From CAINVV01 sp964506325 (GTDB taxonomy: Bacteria; Bacteroidota; Bacteroidia; Bacteroidales; Prolixibacteraceae), in contig CAZDLO010000001.1 of assembly GCA_964506325.1 (NCBI GenBank), positions 88,059-152,058 of the forward strand: 64,000 nt of DNA, read 5' to 3'. The translations under genes were made by a program, and so were the position numbers. Positions 55,206 through 64,000 of this stretch are shown one piece after another. Under the pieces are notes generated by a model that saw nothing but the letters and a program-made list of their open reading frames with translations, ran no database searches and was not told the DNA's origin. Position 1 is the first letter of the stretch; each line of letters starts with the position of its first letter.

Positions 55206-57497
55206 ATGAAAGCATTGAAATTCAGTTTGGCCATCCTCCCCATCCTCTTTTCTGCAATATTTATCCTTTCAGGTTGTATGCCCGACACAGAGCAGCAACC
55301 CAGCCTTGAAAATGGAAAGATTAAGCTTGTATTCAACCGGGAAACCGGTGGGCTGATTTCTTTACGTGACCTGACCAATGAAAATGAATTTCTGAAAGAT
55401 ACTTTCCCGGCTTATTCTCCCTGGGAGATAGATATAGTTCATTCACTGCAAGTTGATACCATTTCTGTATTTGCTGCCTCCCGGTTCCGTTTCTCTAAGC
55501 CTGATCCTTCTACCCTGGTTCTGGAGTGGTCAAAATTCAAAGGCTCCCGGTACGTAAACTTAAAAGTTACAGCCAGAATTGCCCTTGAAATGGATAAACC
55601 ATTTTCGACCTGGAAAATACAGGTGGAAGGTGTGGAGGGGAAACAGATCAGCCGTATGGTTTTTCCGAGGATATCAGGATTGAAAGCTTCTGAGGATCAA
55701 TGCCTGGCAGTTCCGGTTTGGACAGGTCGCCTGATCAGGAATCCTTTGGCTGAACTTACTAAGATCCGGGCTAAGGAAAAAAAATTTGAGTGGAGTTATC
55801 CCGGCCTGATGTCATTGCAATGCATGTCTTTGTACAATTCCGGACAATCCGGGTTCTACGCTTCCTGCAATGATTCTCTGGCCTATTCCAAGGATTTCAC
55901 CTTTGCCCTTGACCGTTATGATCGCATGGTTTATCAGGTAAGTAATTATCCGTCACTGGACGCTGAACGGGATAAGTATTCCACTCCTTATGAGACTGTA
56001 ATCGGAACGTTTAAGGGTGACTGGACTACTGCAGCCCTGATTTACAGGGAGTGGGGCAGCAAACAAAAGTGGTGCAGGGAAAGCAGGATGAAGAAAGGAT
56101 TAACTCCCGGTTGGCTTGAAAAAACCGCACTGTGGGAATGGAACAGGGGAAAATCGGGCAATGTGCTGGAACCTGCTGAAGATTTGAAACAGCGATTGGG
56201 GTTGCCTGTCAACGTTTTCTGGCATTGGTGGCATGGATGCTCTTACGATGATGGATTTCCTGAATATATGCCCCCAAGGGAGGGCAAAGATTCGTTTATT
56301 TCTGCAATGACAAATGCAAAGAACAGCGGTATCAGGGCTATTGTATACATGAACCAGGCGTTGTGGGGAACAACGACCAAAAGCTGGAAAAATGAAAACG
56401 CTGTTCTGGCTTCTGCAAAAGATGCCAATGGGAATACCATCTCCCATGTCTTCAATAAATTTACGAATAAGTCTGCTGCCTATATGTGCATGGGGACACA
56501 ATTCTGGAAAGACAAATATTCTTCGTTGTGCGACAGTGCCGTAAATACCTACAAGGTAAACGGTGTGTACATGGATATGGCATGTCTGAGTTTAAAGTGT
56601 TATGACAAGAGCCATGGACATCAGGTCGGGGGAGGTAATTACTGGCTTGAAAATTTCAGCAGGATAACAAACCAGATTCGTTCCAGTGTCAATCAGGATA
56701 AAGAGCTCGTTCTGGCAGGAGAAGGGTGCGGCGAGGTTTGGCTGCCCTATCTTGATGCCTTTCTCACCCTTGAAATGAGCAAAGAGAGATATGCAGGTAC
56801 AGGAGGGTGGGAAACAATTCCATTTTTCCAGGCTGTTTATCATCAGTTCAGTATCACTTATGGTAATTATTCGTCACTTACTGAACCTCCTTACGATGAA
56901 TTATGGCCAAAAGAGTATGCCCCGGCGGAGCCGCTGAAGCTATTGGACAAAAAATTCAACAAACAATTCCTGATGGAGCAGGCACGGTCTTTTGTATGGG
57001 GCATTCAGCCGACAATTGCAAACTATAAACCTAACCTGGCACATGAAAGGAAAGAGGAGATTCAATACCTTTTAAACCTGGCGAAGATCAGGAACCAGGG
57101 TCTTCAGTATTTATTGTACGGAAAATTTCTGAAATCACCGGACATAGCCTCCCCTGTTGAAGAATTTGATATCTCCAGGTTGTCTATATATGCAGGGAAA
57201 ACAGGTAATACCGTAACAAAATTCAGAGACTCTTTCCCATTGATCTACAGTGGAATGTGGCAGAGTGAAGGCAACCAGATCGGAATTGCTGTGGCAAGCA
57301 TAAGTGATAAGCCTTTCAGGGTTGATTTTACTTTGAATGCCAATGATTATGAGCTTTCCCCTGCAGGTACGATTTACCGCATTGATGAAGGGGGTCGGGA
57401 GTTGATGGGTACCTACACAGACAGGAAAATTGTTGTTGATTTTACGCTTCATCCCAGGGGATTGTGTATACTGGAGATAATACCCGACAAACCATGA
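55206..57497 (+). CDS. DUF6259 lipoprotein, glycoside-hydrolase-like
   Basis: A 763-residue lipoprotein (lipobox LSGC, Cys24). An N-terminal beta domain starts with LENGKIKLVFNRETGGLISL, like galactose-mutarotase-related sandwiches. It is followed by a TIM-barrel-like domain with WHWWHGCSYDDGFPEYMPP, VYMNQALWG, GVYMDMACLS and a final beta domain. This is the DUF6259 arrangement. The acids in YDDGF and YMDMA are candidate catalytic residues. It likely acts at the outer membrane on a glycan. It shares strand and neighbourhood with the toroid gene, suggesting a joint function. Confidence 0.8.
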   Translation: MKALKFSLAILPILFSAIFILSGCMPDTEQQPSLENGKIKLVFNRETGGLISLRDLTNENEFLKDTFPAYSPWEIDIVHSLQVDTISVFAASRFRFSKPDPSTLVLEWSKFKGSRYVNLKVTARIALEMDKPFSTWKIQVEGVEGKQISRMVFPRISGLKASEDQCLAVPVWTGRLIRNPLAELTKIRAKEKKFEWSYPGLMSLQCMSLYNSGQSGFYASCNDSLAYSKDFTFALDRYDRMVYQVSNYPSLDAERDKYSTPYETVIGTFKGDWTTAALIYREWGSKQKWCRESRMKKGLTPGWLEKTALWEWNRGKSGNVLEPAEDLKQRLGLPVNVFWHWWHGCSYDDGFPEYMPPREGKDSFISAMTNAKNSGIRAIVYMNQALWGTTTKSWKNENAVLASAKDANGNTISHVFNKFTNKSAAYMCMGTQFWKDKYSSLCDSAVNTYKVNGVYMDMACLSLKCYDKSHGHQVGGGNYWLENFSRITNQIRSSVNQDKELVLAGEGCGEVWLPYLDAFLTLEMSKERYAGTGGWETIPFFQAVYHQFSITYGNYSSLTEPPYDELWPKEYAPAEPLKLLDKKFNKQFLMEQARSFVWGIQPTIANYKPNLAHERKEEIQYLLNLAKIRNQGLQYLLYGKFLKSPDIASPVEEFDISRLSIYAGKTGNTVTKFRDSFPLIYSGMWQSEGNQIGIAVASISDKPFRVDFTLNANDYELSPAGTIYRIDEGGRELMGTYTDRKIVVDFTLHPRGLCILEIIPDKP

Positions 57498-57561
57498 AAA
57501 TTGGTATTCTTTCAATGAACCCTTCAGTTTGGATGCTCATCACGGAAACCTGGACCGCAGT

Positions 57562-58275
57562 TTAGCGCCACTGTATTAAAGCACTGTTGAGTGCCTGCTC
57601 AATCCTCCATTGTGGTTTGTGAAAATAGATTAGCCCATGCCCCGGCAGCATGATATCAAAGTCGGTTTTTGCGAATTTTCGCAGAGATTCGGTATATATT
57701 TTTTTATCAAAATCAATGGAACCGTCCCAGCCGAAATCACCTGCAAGAAGCGTTCCGATGATATCACCGCTTACAACGATGTTTTTATTTTCATGGTAAA
57801 ATGAATAGGCCGTGCAACCCATTGTATGGCCGGGGAAATGCATGACATTGATTTGTACACCCAGAATATCCAGGGTATCCCCATGACTGACAATCTGATC
57901 GGCCTGAACCGGTTGAAAAGTTTTGTGGTACAAATACCCGCAGCAGCGTTCATCGGCTGTTGCGACTGCATCAGCAGTTTCTTCAATGGCAACTATTTTT
58001 ACGCCCGCCTCTTTCAGGATATGCGCACCCCCGGCATGGTCGAGATGCGGATGGGTTAGAAAACAGTAACGGATGTCTTCTGGGTGGAGGCCCCAATACC
58101 TCATGTTGTTGAAAATTTGGTCCATGGTATCACCACAGCCACAGTCAAACATGATAAGTCCATTGTTGGTTTTCAGGATATAAGAATTCCCGTCATTCCA
58201 AAGTGCTCCCATTAAATCGAAAGTGACGCCGTTTAAATCCCCGCCTGCCTGGTATAAATTTTTTAAAATTTGCAT
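57562..58275 (-). CDS. metallo-beta-lactamase-fold hydrolase
   Basis: A 237-residue protein without a signal peptide, so cytoplasmic. The metal-binding motif THPHLDH places His75, His77, Asp79 and His80; further ligands are in FPGHTMG, SGDIIGT and LPGHGL. Members include glyoxalase II-like thioesterases, lactonases and hydrolases of many small molecules, so the substrate cannot be named. It is convergent with the DUF6259 gene (64-bp gap). Upstream, a gap of about 208 bp separates it from the GMC oxidoreductase gene on the same strand. Confidence 0.88.
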   Translation of the reverse strand: MQILKNLYQAGGDLNGVTFDLMGALWNDGNSYILKTNNGLIMFDCGCGDTMDQIFNNMRYWGLHPEDIRYCFLTHPHLDHAGGAHILKEAGVKIVAIEETADAVATADERCCGYLYHKTFQPVQADQIVSHGDTLDILGVQINVMHFPGHTMGCTAYSFYHENKNIVVSGDIIGTLLAGDFGWDGSIDFDKKIYTESLRKFAKTDFDIMLPGHGLIYFHKPQWRIEQALNSALIQWR

Positions 58276-58483
58276 AGTGTTAATTTTTTATCCTTTTGGT
58301 TGTCCTTTTATACTCCACTTAAATAACTGATCGGTCTGTACCCTTTGAACAACTTCCCCTGCTTCTGAATCATTAAACCTGGAAGAAAGAGAAGCAAAAA
58401 CTATTACTGCCTAATTCAGTCCGATAAAACTTCAAACCGCTCCTGGATTCTGGCTCATTGATCTATTGAAGGTTCAGATTTTC

Positions 58484-60067
58484 TCAGTCTGTCTTCCCGG
58501 AATCCTGTTTCGGAGGAATCTTACTCATGGCATATTCTGCCAGTGCAGTTATCGTAAAACTCGGATTTACGCCCAGGTTTCCCTGGATTACAGAACCATC
58601 AAGAATATACATCCCCGGGTATCCGTGAACTTTGAATTCAGGGGTGATTACTCCATCCTGAGGAGCTAAACTCATTGGTACACCACCCAGAATATGTGCT
58701 GTGGATGGCATATTGAGAAAAATCTCCGTGACGGAATTTTGCGCATGGGCATTTGCCTTTTTTGCATAGAGGTGCATAACTTCCTGTCCTACCGGAATGT
58801 ATGCCTGTACCTTCTGCGCTCCATTGTTCTGTAAGGTGATGGTGCGGTGTAAGGGCCACTTTCTTAATACAAATCTCATTTTTGTATCCATGGTTTGCAT
58901 CACCAGGAAAATCACACTGTTCTCCGACCAATGCCTGTTAAAAGTCATCCTGAAAAATAATGCCGGCTTCTTCAGCACATTTTTGAAGAAATGAAAAACC
59001 CGTAACAAGTTCGACCCCCTCTTGTCAGTTGCCAGTGTGGCAAGAAGTCCCAAAAAGTTTGACTTGTTGGGATATTTTACAATTTCAATGAAAGTTTCAT
59101 CGTCCGGCTTGAAAATCGAACTTATGGCAATACTGTTGTTCATTTTTTGATCGCAGAGGGTAATACAGCAGAGTGTCTCGGAATTGGTACGCACACTCTC
59201 TCCCAGTTTGTCGGAAAGGTTGGGAAGAGTTTTGAATACATATTTCTGGTTCAGCAATAATTTCAGTGTTCCCTGCACTCCTCCTGCTACTACAATTCCC
59301 CTGGATTTAAATATCCTGTTTTTGGCAGGTAAGATTCCTGCACTTCTTTTTGTGTGGACCAGGTATTCCCCATCCAGGTATTCAATTTTCCAGACCCTGG
59401 TTTCAGAAAGAATTTCAGCACCGTTTTTTTCTGCAAACCAGAGGTAATTTTTGTCCAGGGTATTCTTTGCATTCTCCCTGCATCCAACCATGCACCCTGC
59501 ACAGTTGGTACATGGATCTCGCAAGGGACCTTCCCCGTTGAAATAGGGGTCCTTTGGAGTCGTGTCAGTATTGAAATATACGGCCACGTAAACATTGTCA
59601 AACGAATCCTCTTTTCCCAGATCTTTGGCAACCTCCTGCAGGATTTTATCTTCAGTGTTTTGTTTCTCGAATTTTGTACGGCCTAACATGAACGCCGCTT
59701 TGTCATAGTATGGTTTTAGCTCGTTTTGCCATTCGTTGAAGTCGCTCCATTGCTTATTGTTGAAAAACTCTGGCGGCGGTATCATTAGGGTATTTCCATA
59801 GACAAGGCTTCCTCCTCCAACACCTGTCCCGCTTAAAACCAGGGCGTGCCTGAAGAAATTGAGCTTCTGAAAACCCATGAATCCCAATTGCGGCAACCAT
59901 AAGTATTTTCTCAGGTTCCAGTTGCTTTTGGGAAAATCATGGGATTGAAACCGGCGTCCTTTTTCTATGGTCAATACCGAGTAGCCCTTTTCAGCCAGGC
60001 GCATGGATGATACACTTCCTCCAAATCCTGAACCAACAACAATATAGTCGTATGTTTCATTCCTCAT
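58484..60067 (-). CDS. GMC-family FAD oxidoreductase with a four-cysteine cluster (cholesterol-oxidase-like)
   Basis: A 527-residue flavoenzyme. The ATG at 60067 is chosen because it opens directly into the FAD motif YIVVGSGFGGSVSSMRLAEKG; a longer frame to 60235 adds a leader without a domain. GTGVGGGSLVYGNTLM is typical of GMC enzymes. Cys186, 189, 192 and 196 form a CxxCxxCxxxC cluster (CTNCAGCMVGCRENAKNTL), as in the bacterial cholesterol-oxidase-like subgroup, and may bind an iron-sulfur cluster. The C-terminus has AHILGGVPM and NPSFTITALAEYAM. The substrate may be a sterol, alcohol or sugar. It is divergent from rsgA. Confidence 0.88.
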   Translation of the reverse strand: MRNETYDYIVVGSGFGGSVSSMRLAEKGYSVLTIEKGRRFQSHDFPKSNWNLRKYLWLPQLGFMGFQKLNFFRHALVLSGTGVGGGSLVYGNTLMIPPPEFFNNKQWSDFNEWQNELKPYYDKAAFMLGRTKFEKQNTEDKILQEVAKDLGKEDSFDNVYVAVYFNTDTTPKDPYFNGEGPLRDPCTNCAGCMVGCRENAKNTLDKNYLWFAEKNGAEILSETRVWKIEYLDGEYLVHTKRSAGILPAKNRIFKSRGIVVAGGVQGTLKLLLNQKYVFKTLPNLSDKLGESVRTNSETLCCITLCDQKMNNSIAISSIFKPDDETFIEIVKYPNKSNFLGLLATLATDKRGSNLLRVFHFFKNVLKKPALFFRMTFNRHWSENSVIFLVMQTMDTKMRFVLRKWPLHRTITLQNNGAQKVQAYIPVGQEVMHLYAKKANAHAQNSVTEIFLNMPSTAHILGGVPMSLAPQDGVITPEFKVHGYPGMYILDGSVIQGNLGVNPSFTITALAEYAMSKIPPKQDSGKTD

Positions 60068-60390
60068 TTTGCCAACATTTTTTTCTGAGTTTAGGGACCT
60101 CCAAATTATTGAATTTGTTAAAGCTAACAGCATTTTTTTATTCTTCATTAACTTGATCCTTAAAAAGTATTTGCCGGCAGAGGAAAGATGCCAGTTCCCA
60201 CAATACTCCTGCTGTGATATTTTAAGGCCATTCAAAATATTAAATCCCAGGGACCGGATAAGGGGATTTTTGCCTATTTTTATAAAGATTATGATGAAAT
60301 TGGTGATGTTAAAACGCCTCTTTCGGATAGATAATCCGAAATTTGTGAGAGTTGTGATATGTACCTGAAACCATTCTCAGAGATTACACA
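60068..60390. other. divergent intergenic region between GMC oxidoreductase and rsgA
   Basis: 323 bp. The minus-strand frame of the GMC gene remains open up to 60235 but shows no domain-like sequence before 60067. No clear TAnnTTTG box is seen for either gene. The region is otherwise featureless. Confidence 0.4.
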
Positions 60391-61458
60391 ATGATATTGG
60401 AAACCCTCGGATACAACAGCAGCCTTGAGAGATTCAGGACTGAAAATAACCTCGGAAGCTTTGATGTAGGCAGAGTTATTTCAGAACACAAGGAGCGGTA
60501 TGTAATAATGACAGAAAAAGGCGAGTGTGAGGCTGAGATAACCGGCAACATACGATTTATGGCTAACAGCCGGGAAGATTTTCCTGCCGTTGGCGATTGG
60601 GTTGCTGTAACCACTTATGACAGCGATTTTGCATTAATCCACCAGATTTTTCCGAGATTTTCAATTATTAAAAGAAAGGCGGCGGGTCAAACCGGAGAGT
60701 TACAGGTAATAGCCGCCAACATTGATTTTGCTTTTATTGTCCAGTCTGTCGACAGGGATTTTAATGTCAACAGGCTGGAAAGATACCTGGCCATTTGTAA
60801 CTCCGCAAAAGTTAGTCCAATCATCATACTCACTAAGATCGACCTGGTTACTGAGTATCAGGTATCCGGTATCCTGGAGAATATCAAAGGGAGAATAGAA
60901 GATGTTACGGTATTAGCCATGAGCAATGAGTCAATGGTTGGCATCAATGCAATCGCAACGATCCTGAAAAAGGGGGCGACTTACTGCATGCTTGGGTCTT
61001 CTGGAGCGGGGAAATCCACCCTGATAAATAACCTTTCAGGTAAGGCTGTTATGCTTACTGGTACCATCAGTCAAAGTACAAACAAGGGCAGACATGTTAC
61101 AAGTCACAGGGAATTAGTAGTTCTCGAAAATGGTGCAATATTGATTGATAATCCAGGTATGAGAGAAGTAGGTATTGGAGGATCAGGAAGCGGTTTGGAA
61201 ATCACTTTCGGCACAATCGGGGATTATTCCGGTAATTGCAGGTTCAAAGATTGTACACATACCTCTGAGATTGGATGTTCTGTTCTGGAGGCTGTAGAGA
61301 ATGGGACAATAAACAAATCTTCTTATGAAAATTACATGAAAATGGTGAAGGAAAGGACTCATCTTGAATCGTCATTGGCGGAGAGACACAAGAAAGACAA
61401 AGAGTTCGGGAAATTCCTTAAGGATTATAAAAAGCAGGTAAAGAAAAACAGAGACTAA
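60391..61458 (+). CDS. rsgA: ribosome small-subunit-dependent GTPase A
   Basis: A 355-residue circularly permuted GTPase that helps mature the 30S subunit. An OB-fold (about 30-100) comes first, then the permuted motifs: G4 ILTKIDL, G1 GSSGAGKST (Lys208), G2 TNKGRHVTSHREL and G3 DNPGMREV. The C-terminal zinc-binding part has GNCRFKDCTHTSEIGCSV. The length fits the family. No operon partner is obvious; the next coding remnant begins 106 bp downstream. Confidence 0.95.
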   Translation: MILETLGYNSSLERFRTENNLGSFDVGRVISEHKERYVIMTEKGECEAEITGNIRFMANSREDFPAVGDWVAVTTYDSDFALIHQIFPRFSIIKRKAAGQTGELQVIAANIDFAFIVQSVDRDFNVNRLERYLAICNSAKVSPIIILTKIDLVTEYQVSGILENIKGRIEDVTVLAMSNESMVGINAIATILKKGATYCMLGSSGAGKSTLINNLSGKAVMLTGTISQSTNKGRHVTSHRELVVLENGAILIDNPGMREVGIGGSGSGLEITFGTIGDYSGNCRFKDCTHTSEIGCSVLEAVENGTINKSSYENYMKMVKERTHLESSLAERHKKDKEFGKFLKDYKKQVKKNRD

Positions 61459-61564
61459 TGTCTGGCGACAGGGTCTGGTAATCCTGATTCGAATTTCAGT
61501 TTCCCAGGCTTAGGTATTTATTCTTTACTCTTTGATATCCAGTAATTTAATTTGATATTGACGA

Positions 61565-62390
61565 ATGAAAAACATTGAACGACGGAAGATGCTTACAGCA
61601 TTGGGAGGTAACTCTCCTGGAGGTTTTATACCGATTCCGGTAAGGGCAATGCAGGACGGAAAATCAATAAAAGCAGAACTTTAAACCTTTGAGACCGAAA
61701 TTCTGGTAGTGGGAGGCGGTACCGCCGGCGCCGTTGCTGCTATTCAGTCGGGCCGTGCGGGCTGCACTACCGTATTGGTCGGGAATGGAAGTCAGCTGGG
61801 AGGCACAACCACAACAGGAGGTGTTGCATCCCCGGTTTATTTCATGCCTTGTGGGGAAACAGATTATCGGTGGGATTGGATGGTAACCGGTTCCTGAAAC
61901 AGTACACCTTGATGGTGCCAGGTTGCCTGATTTTCCAATTCCTGCCGGGAAGCAGCCTTGGCGACACCAGGTAAGGCAAAATGAATTTTTGTATGCATTG
62001 CTGGCTGAAGAGAAATGTTTGGAAGCCGGCGTGCAAATCCGGTACTATGAGACACCTGTGGAGGCAAAATTCACGGAAGGCAATTGGCATGTCGAGACCA
62101 TTGGGAAAGGAACACACATGCGAATTATCTGTAAACAGTTGATTGATTGTACGGGAATTGCTTTCATGACTTCTTTGGCAGGATTCAAAGTATTAAGAGT
62201 CCAGGAGACTCAACCTGGAACTCTTATGTTTAAGATTGGAGGTTATGATGAGGAAAAGCTCGAGTCTGAAATGATTGAGACCAGATACAACGAGGCGATT
62301 AAATCACTGGCAGCCAAATACAATGGAATATTTCCCAGAAGTTTTTTTTGTAGCTTCGGGACCTCGGTCATAACCGATAATCATTCATGA
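61565..62390 (+). pseudogene. decayed FAD-dependent oxidoreductase gene
   Basis: The ATG at 61565 opens with a Tat-like leader (MKNIERRKMLTALGG). An in-frame TAA follows at 61682-61684. The same frame then encodes the FAD-binding segment EILVVGGGTAGAVAAIQSGR and LGGTTTTGGV. Around 61855 the homology moves to the next frame (QIIGGIGW, then a stop at 61884-61886), and from about 61896 to 62390 that frame encodes ETVHLDGARLPDF, PAGKQPWRHQVRQNEFLYAL and the middle of the family. The C-terminal part normally found in such oxidoreductases (several hundred residues with a second FAD motif) is missing. At least three lesions make this a pseudogene. Confidence 0.82.
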
Positions 62391-62411
62391 ATTAACATAA
62401 TATTTGAGAAA

Positions 62412-62966
62412 ATGCGGAAATTGAAACTACAGGTTCAAATGTCTGTTGACGGGTATATTGCCGGACCAAACGGAGAAATGGAATGGATGGTCTGGAATTG
62501 GGATGATGAACTCAAAAATTACGTAAAAGATTTAACCGACCCTGTTGACTGTATCATTCTGGGGCGCAAACTGGCACAGGGCTTTATCCCATATTGGAAT
62601 TCCGTGCCTGACGCGGAAGGTGCGCTCAAGATAATTAATACGGGGAAAGTTGTTTTTTCCAATACCCTGGAGAAAACTGAATGGGAAAATACAGTTTTGG
62701 CCAATGGCCCTATCCGTGAGGAAATCCTTAAACTGAAAGAACAGGAAGGAGGGGATATCATTGTTTATGGCGGCGCCGCTTTTGTAGCATCTTTAATCAA
62801 ACATGCCCTTATTGATGAATTCCATTTATTTATTAATCCGACGGCGATAGGTGATGGAATGGCAATATTTAAAGACATTGAAAACAGGCAAAATCTGATG
62901 CTGGTAAATTCGGCTTCTTTCAAATGCGGGATAGTGGTGCTTCATTACAATCTTAAACATTCCTAA
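62412..62966 (+). CDS. dihydrofolate-reductase-like protein (RibD C-terminal family)
   Basis: A 184-residue protein of the RibD_C/DHFR-like family. It starts KLKLQVQMSVDGYIAGPNGE, then has CIILGRKLAQGFIPYW and GGDIIVYGGAAFVASLIKH, the NADPH-binding portion. The C-terminal GLFHL-type strand appears as DEFHLFINPTAIGDG. In this family some members are true reductases and others of unknown substrate. It lies just after a pseudogene and stands alone; its 234-bp downstream spacer carries the promoter for the membrane protein gene. Confidence 0.88.
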   Translation: MRKLKLQVQMSVDGYIAGPNGEMEWMVWNWDDELKNYVKDLTDPVDCIILGRKLAQGFIPYWNSVPDAEGALKIINTGKVVFSNTLEKTEWENTVLANGPIREEILKLKEQEGGDIIVYGGAAFVASLIKHALIDEFHLFINPTAIGDGMAIFKDIENRQNLMLVNSASFKCGIVVLHYNLKHS

Positions 62967-63150
62967 ATCTTAACAAGTTACAGCGAGCCAAAACCCTTGC
63001 GATGTTTTTACTCATGTCATAATCAGGGCAATGGAGTGAAATTTTCTTACCGAAATCAACATCCCGGTAAGTCCTGAAGTTGAACCTCTCCCTTTGTAAA
63101 ATCAGGGTATTAAAAAAGGTAAAGAATTACCGGATTTTTTCGTCCGGTCT

Positions 63151-63181
63151 GTTGCATTTTCAATTTTAGTTATTAACTTTG
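63151..63181 (+). promoter_or_regulatory. Bacteroidota-type promoter for the membrane protein gene
   Basis: GTTG at 63151-63154, a 19-bp spacer and TAACTTTG at 63174-63181 closely match the -33/-7 consensus. The ATG at 63201 follows about 20 nt later, so the leader is short. Confidence 0.6.
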
Positions 63182-63200
63182 CGATTCAAAGTACTTTTAA

Positions 63201-63845
63201 ATGAAAGCAAATATTACAAATCCCAAAGAAGATCTCCAGACCATCCGGGAAATCATGGAGAGGTCATCTAAGTTCTTGTCATTAAGCGGATTATCCGGTA
63301 TTTTTGCCGGAGTCTGCGCTTTAACCGGCGCCGCTTTTGCCTGGTTTATTATTCTGGACTCCGGTCGTGTGCCATATGACGAATATATGGGTGGACAGGG
63401 TGGTTCCCTGACTTCAGGTATCAGGTATAACCTTGCCCTGGATGCGATACTGGTTCTTGGATTGGCAGTATTGGGGGCTATTCTCTTTTCACAAAGGAAT
63501 GCCAGGAAGGCAGGTCAGAAGTTTTGGACAATTTCAACACAACGGCTGCTCGTTCATCTGATGATTCCACTGATTGCCGGAGGATCTTTTACCCTGATAC
63601 TGGTATCCCGGGACAATTTAGAGTTGATTCCCGCGGTCATGCTGATTTTTTACGGGCTTTCACTGGTAAATGCAGGAAAATTTACTTTTAGCGAGATACA
63701 TTACCTTGGACTTACCCAAATTGTTTTGGGAATTCTGGCTGGTGTTTTTATCAGTTATGGACTGCTTCTATGGACGATTGGTTTTGGAATGATGCACATC
63801 GTTTACGGTGCAGTGATGTATTACCGGTACGAACATCAAAAATAG
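63201..63845 (+). CDS. hypothetical membrane protein with about six transmembrane helices
   Basis: A 214-residue protein with hydrophobic segments at about 30-55 (LSGIFAGVCALTGAAFAWF), 78-98 (LDAILVLGLAVLGAILF), 115-135, 138-158, 165-182 and 183-205. No known catalytic motif is visible. It is followed 56 bp later by a winged-helix regulator gene on the same strand, a pairing common in Bacteroidota in which the regulator controls the membrane protein. The function is unknown. Confidence 0.75.
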   Translation: MKANITNPKEDLQTIREIMERSSKFLSLSGLSGIFAGVCALTGAAFAWFIILDSGRVPYDEYMGGQGGSLTSGIRYNLALDAILVLGLAVLGAILFSQRNARKAGQKFWTISTQRLLVHLMIPLIAGGSFTLILVSRDNLELIPAVMLIFYGLSLVNAGKFTFSEIHYLGLTQIVLGILAGVFISYGLLLWTIGFGMMHIVYGAVMYYRYEHQK

Positions 63846-63846
63846 A

Positions 63847-63874
63847 ACCTGTTTCCAGAAAACCGGAAACAGGT
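63847..63874 (+). terminator. perfect 10-bp hairpin after the membrane protein gene
   Basis: ACCTGTTTCC at 63847-63856 pairs with GGAAACAGGT at 63865-63874 around an 8-nt loop, directly after the stop. There is no T-run, so it may be a pausing or mRNA-stability element rather than a full terminator. Confidence 0.5.
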
Positions 63875-63901
63875 AAATAGTTAAACAATAATAATTTTCC
63901 A

Positions 63902-64000
63902 GTGAAGAATTCTTTTTCTAACCTTCAGAAAGTATTTGAAAGCCGAATCAGGCTTGGAATCATGTCAGCCCTCATGGTGAACGACACACTCGATTTCAAT
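63902..64000 (+). CDS. winged-helix transcriptional regulator (start only, partial)
   Basis: The frame begins with a GTG at 63902 and runs off the end of the window after 33 codons. It reads LQKVFESRIRLGIMSALM and NDTLDFN, which resembles the first helices of the winged-helix DNA-binding family (HTH_34/MarR-like) often found after a multi-pass membrane protein gene. The rest of the gene is outside the window. It probably forms an operon with the preceding membrane protein gene. Confidence 0.65.
   Translation, partial: MKNSFSNLQKVFESRIRLGIMSALMVNDTLDFN

Noticed and set aside
1..64000. Searching for transposases, integrases, tRNA, rRNA and phage genes.
   Set aside because: No frame shows DDE, tyrosine or serine recombinase motifs, and no cloverleaf or rRNA-like sequence was recognised by eye.

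Overview
The window looks like a chromosomal segment of a Bacteroidota bacterium, probably a fermentative or facultatively anaerobic member of class Bacteroidia. The evidence is a TonB-dependent receptor with a carboxypeptidase-regulatory-like N-terminus, a MacAB-TolC operon ending in LytS/LytTR regulators, many secreted or lipoprotein glycan-active enzymes (GH2, DUF1080, DUF4091, DUF6259), two S9 peptidases, and promoters of the TTTG / TAnnTTTG type instead of -35/-10 boxes. I see no rRNA, tRNA, CRISPR array, insertion sequence or prophage; gene content is chromosomal and mostly catabolic.

Layout. 0-3.6 kb (+): the 3' end of an unknown gene, a trypsin-like protease, an XRE-cupin regulator and an acyl-CoA synthetase broken by an in-frame stop. 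3.6-11.1 kb (-): two tandem GH2 beta-galactosidase-like enzymes, a Tat-type FAD oxidoreductase and a sialidase-like protein. 11.4-17.9 kb (+): a six-gene efflux operon (TolC, MacA, MacB ATPase, MacB permease, LytS-type kinase, LytTR regulator). 18.3-25 kb: two convergent multi-PAS orphan histidine kinases, a porin, a pentapeptide-repeat protein and a 780-bp gene-free stretch with hairpins. 25.7-36 kb (+): a TPR protein, a small secreted protein, an S9 peptidase, a propeller plus alpha-toroid enzyme-like protein, a DPP-IV-like S9 peptidase and a formylglycine-generating enzyme. 36-42.5 kb: a DUF1080 protein divergent from a sugar-isomerase-like lipoprotein, a TonB-dependent receptor and an alpha/beta hydrolase.

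42.7-48.1 kb (-) is a complete citrate lyase operon in the order citD-citE-citF-citXG-citC. CitX and CitG are fused, and the conserved CitX N-terminus has no ordinary start codon. 48.6-57.5 kb holds three large secreted proteins around a divergent intergenic region: FG-GAP propeller plus DUF4091, a second propeller plus alpha-toroid protein, and a DUF6259 lipoprotein. 57.5-64 kb: an MBL-fold hydrolase, a GMC oxidoreductase with a four-cysteine cluster, RsgA, a decayed FAD oxidoreductase pseudogene, a RibD-like reductase, a membrane protein and the start of a winged-helix regulator.

The genes suggest a scavenger that cuts glycans and peptides in the periplasm or at the surface and can open citrate by lyase. 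No SusC/SusD pair is present. The most promising uncharacterised material is the pair of propeller/alpha-toroid proteins (30034-32166 and 52720-55038), which share acidic motifs and sit beside other glycoside-hydrolase-like families. The DUF1080/isomerase pair may represent an oxidative 3-keto-glycoside route.
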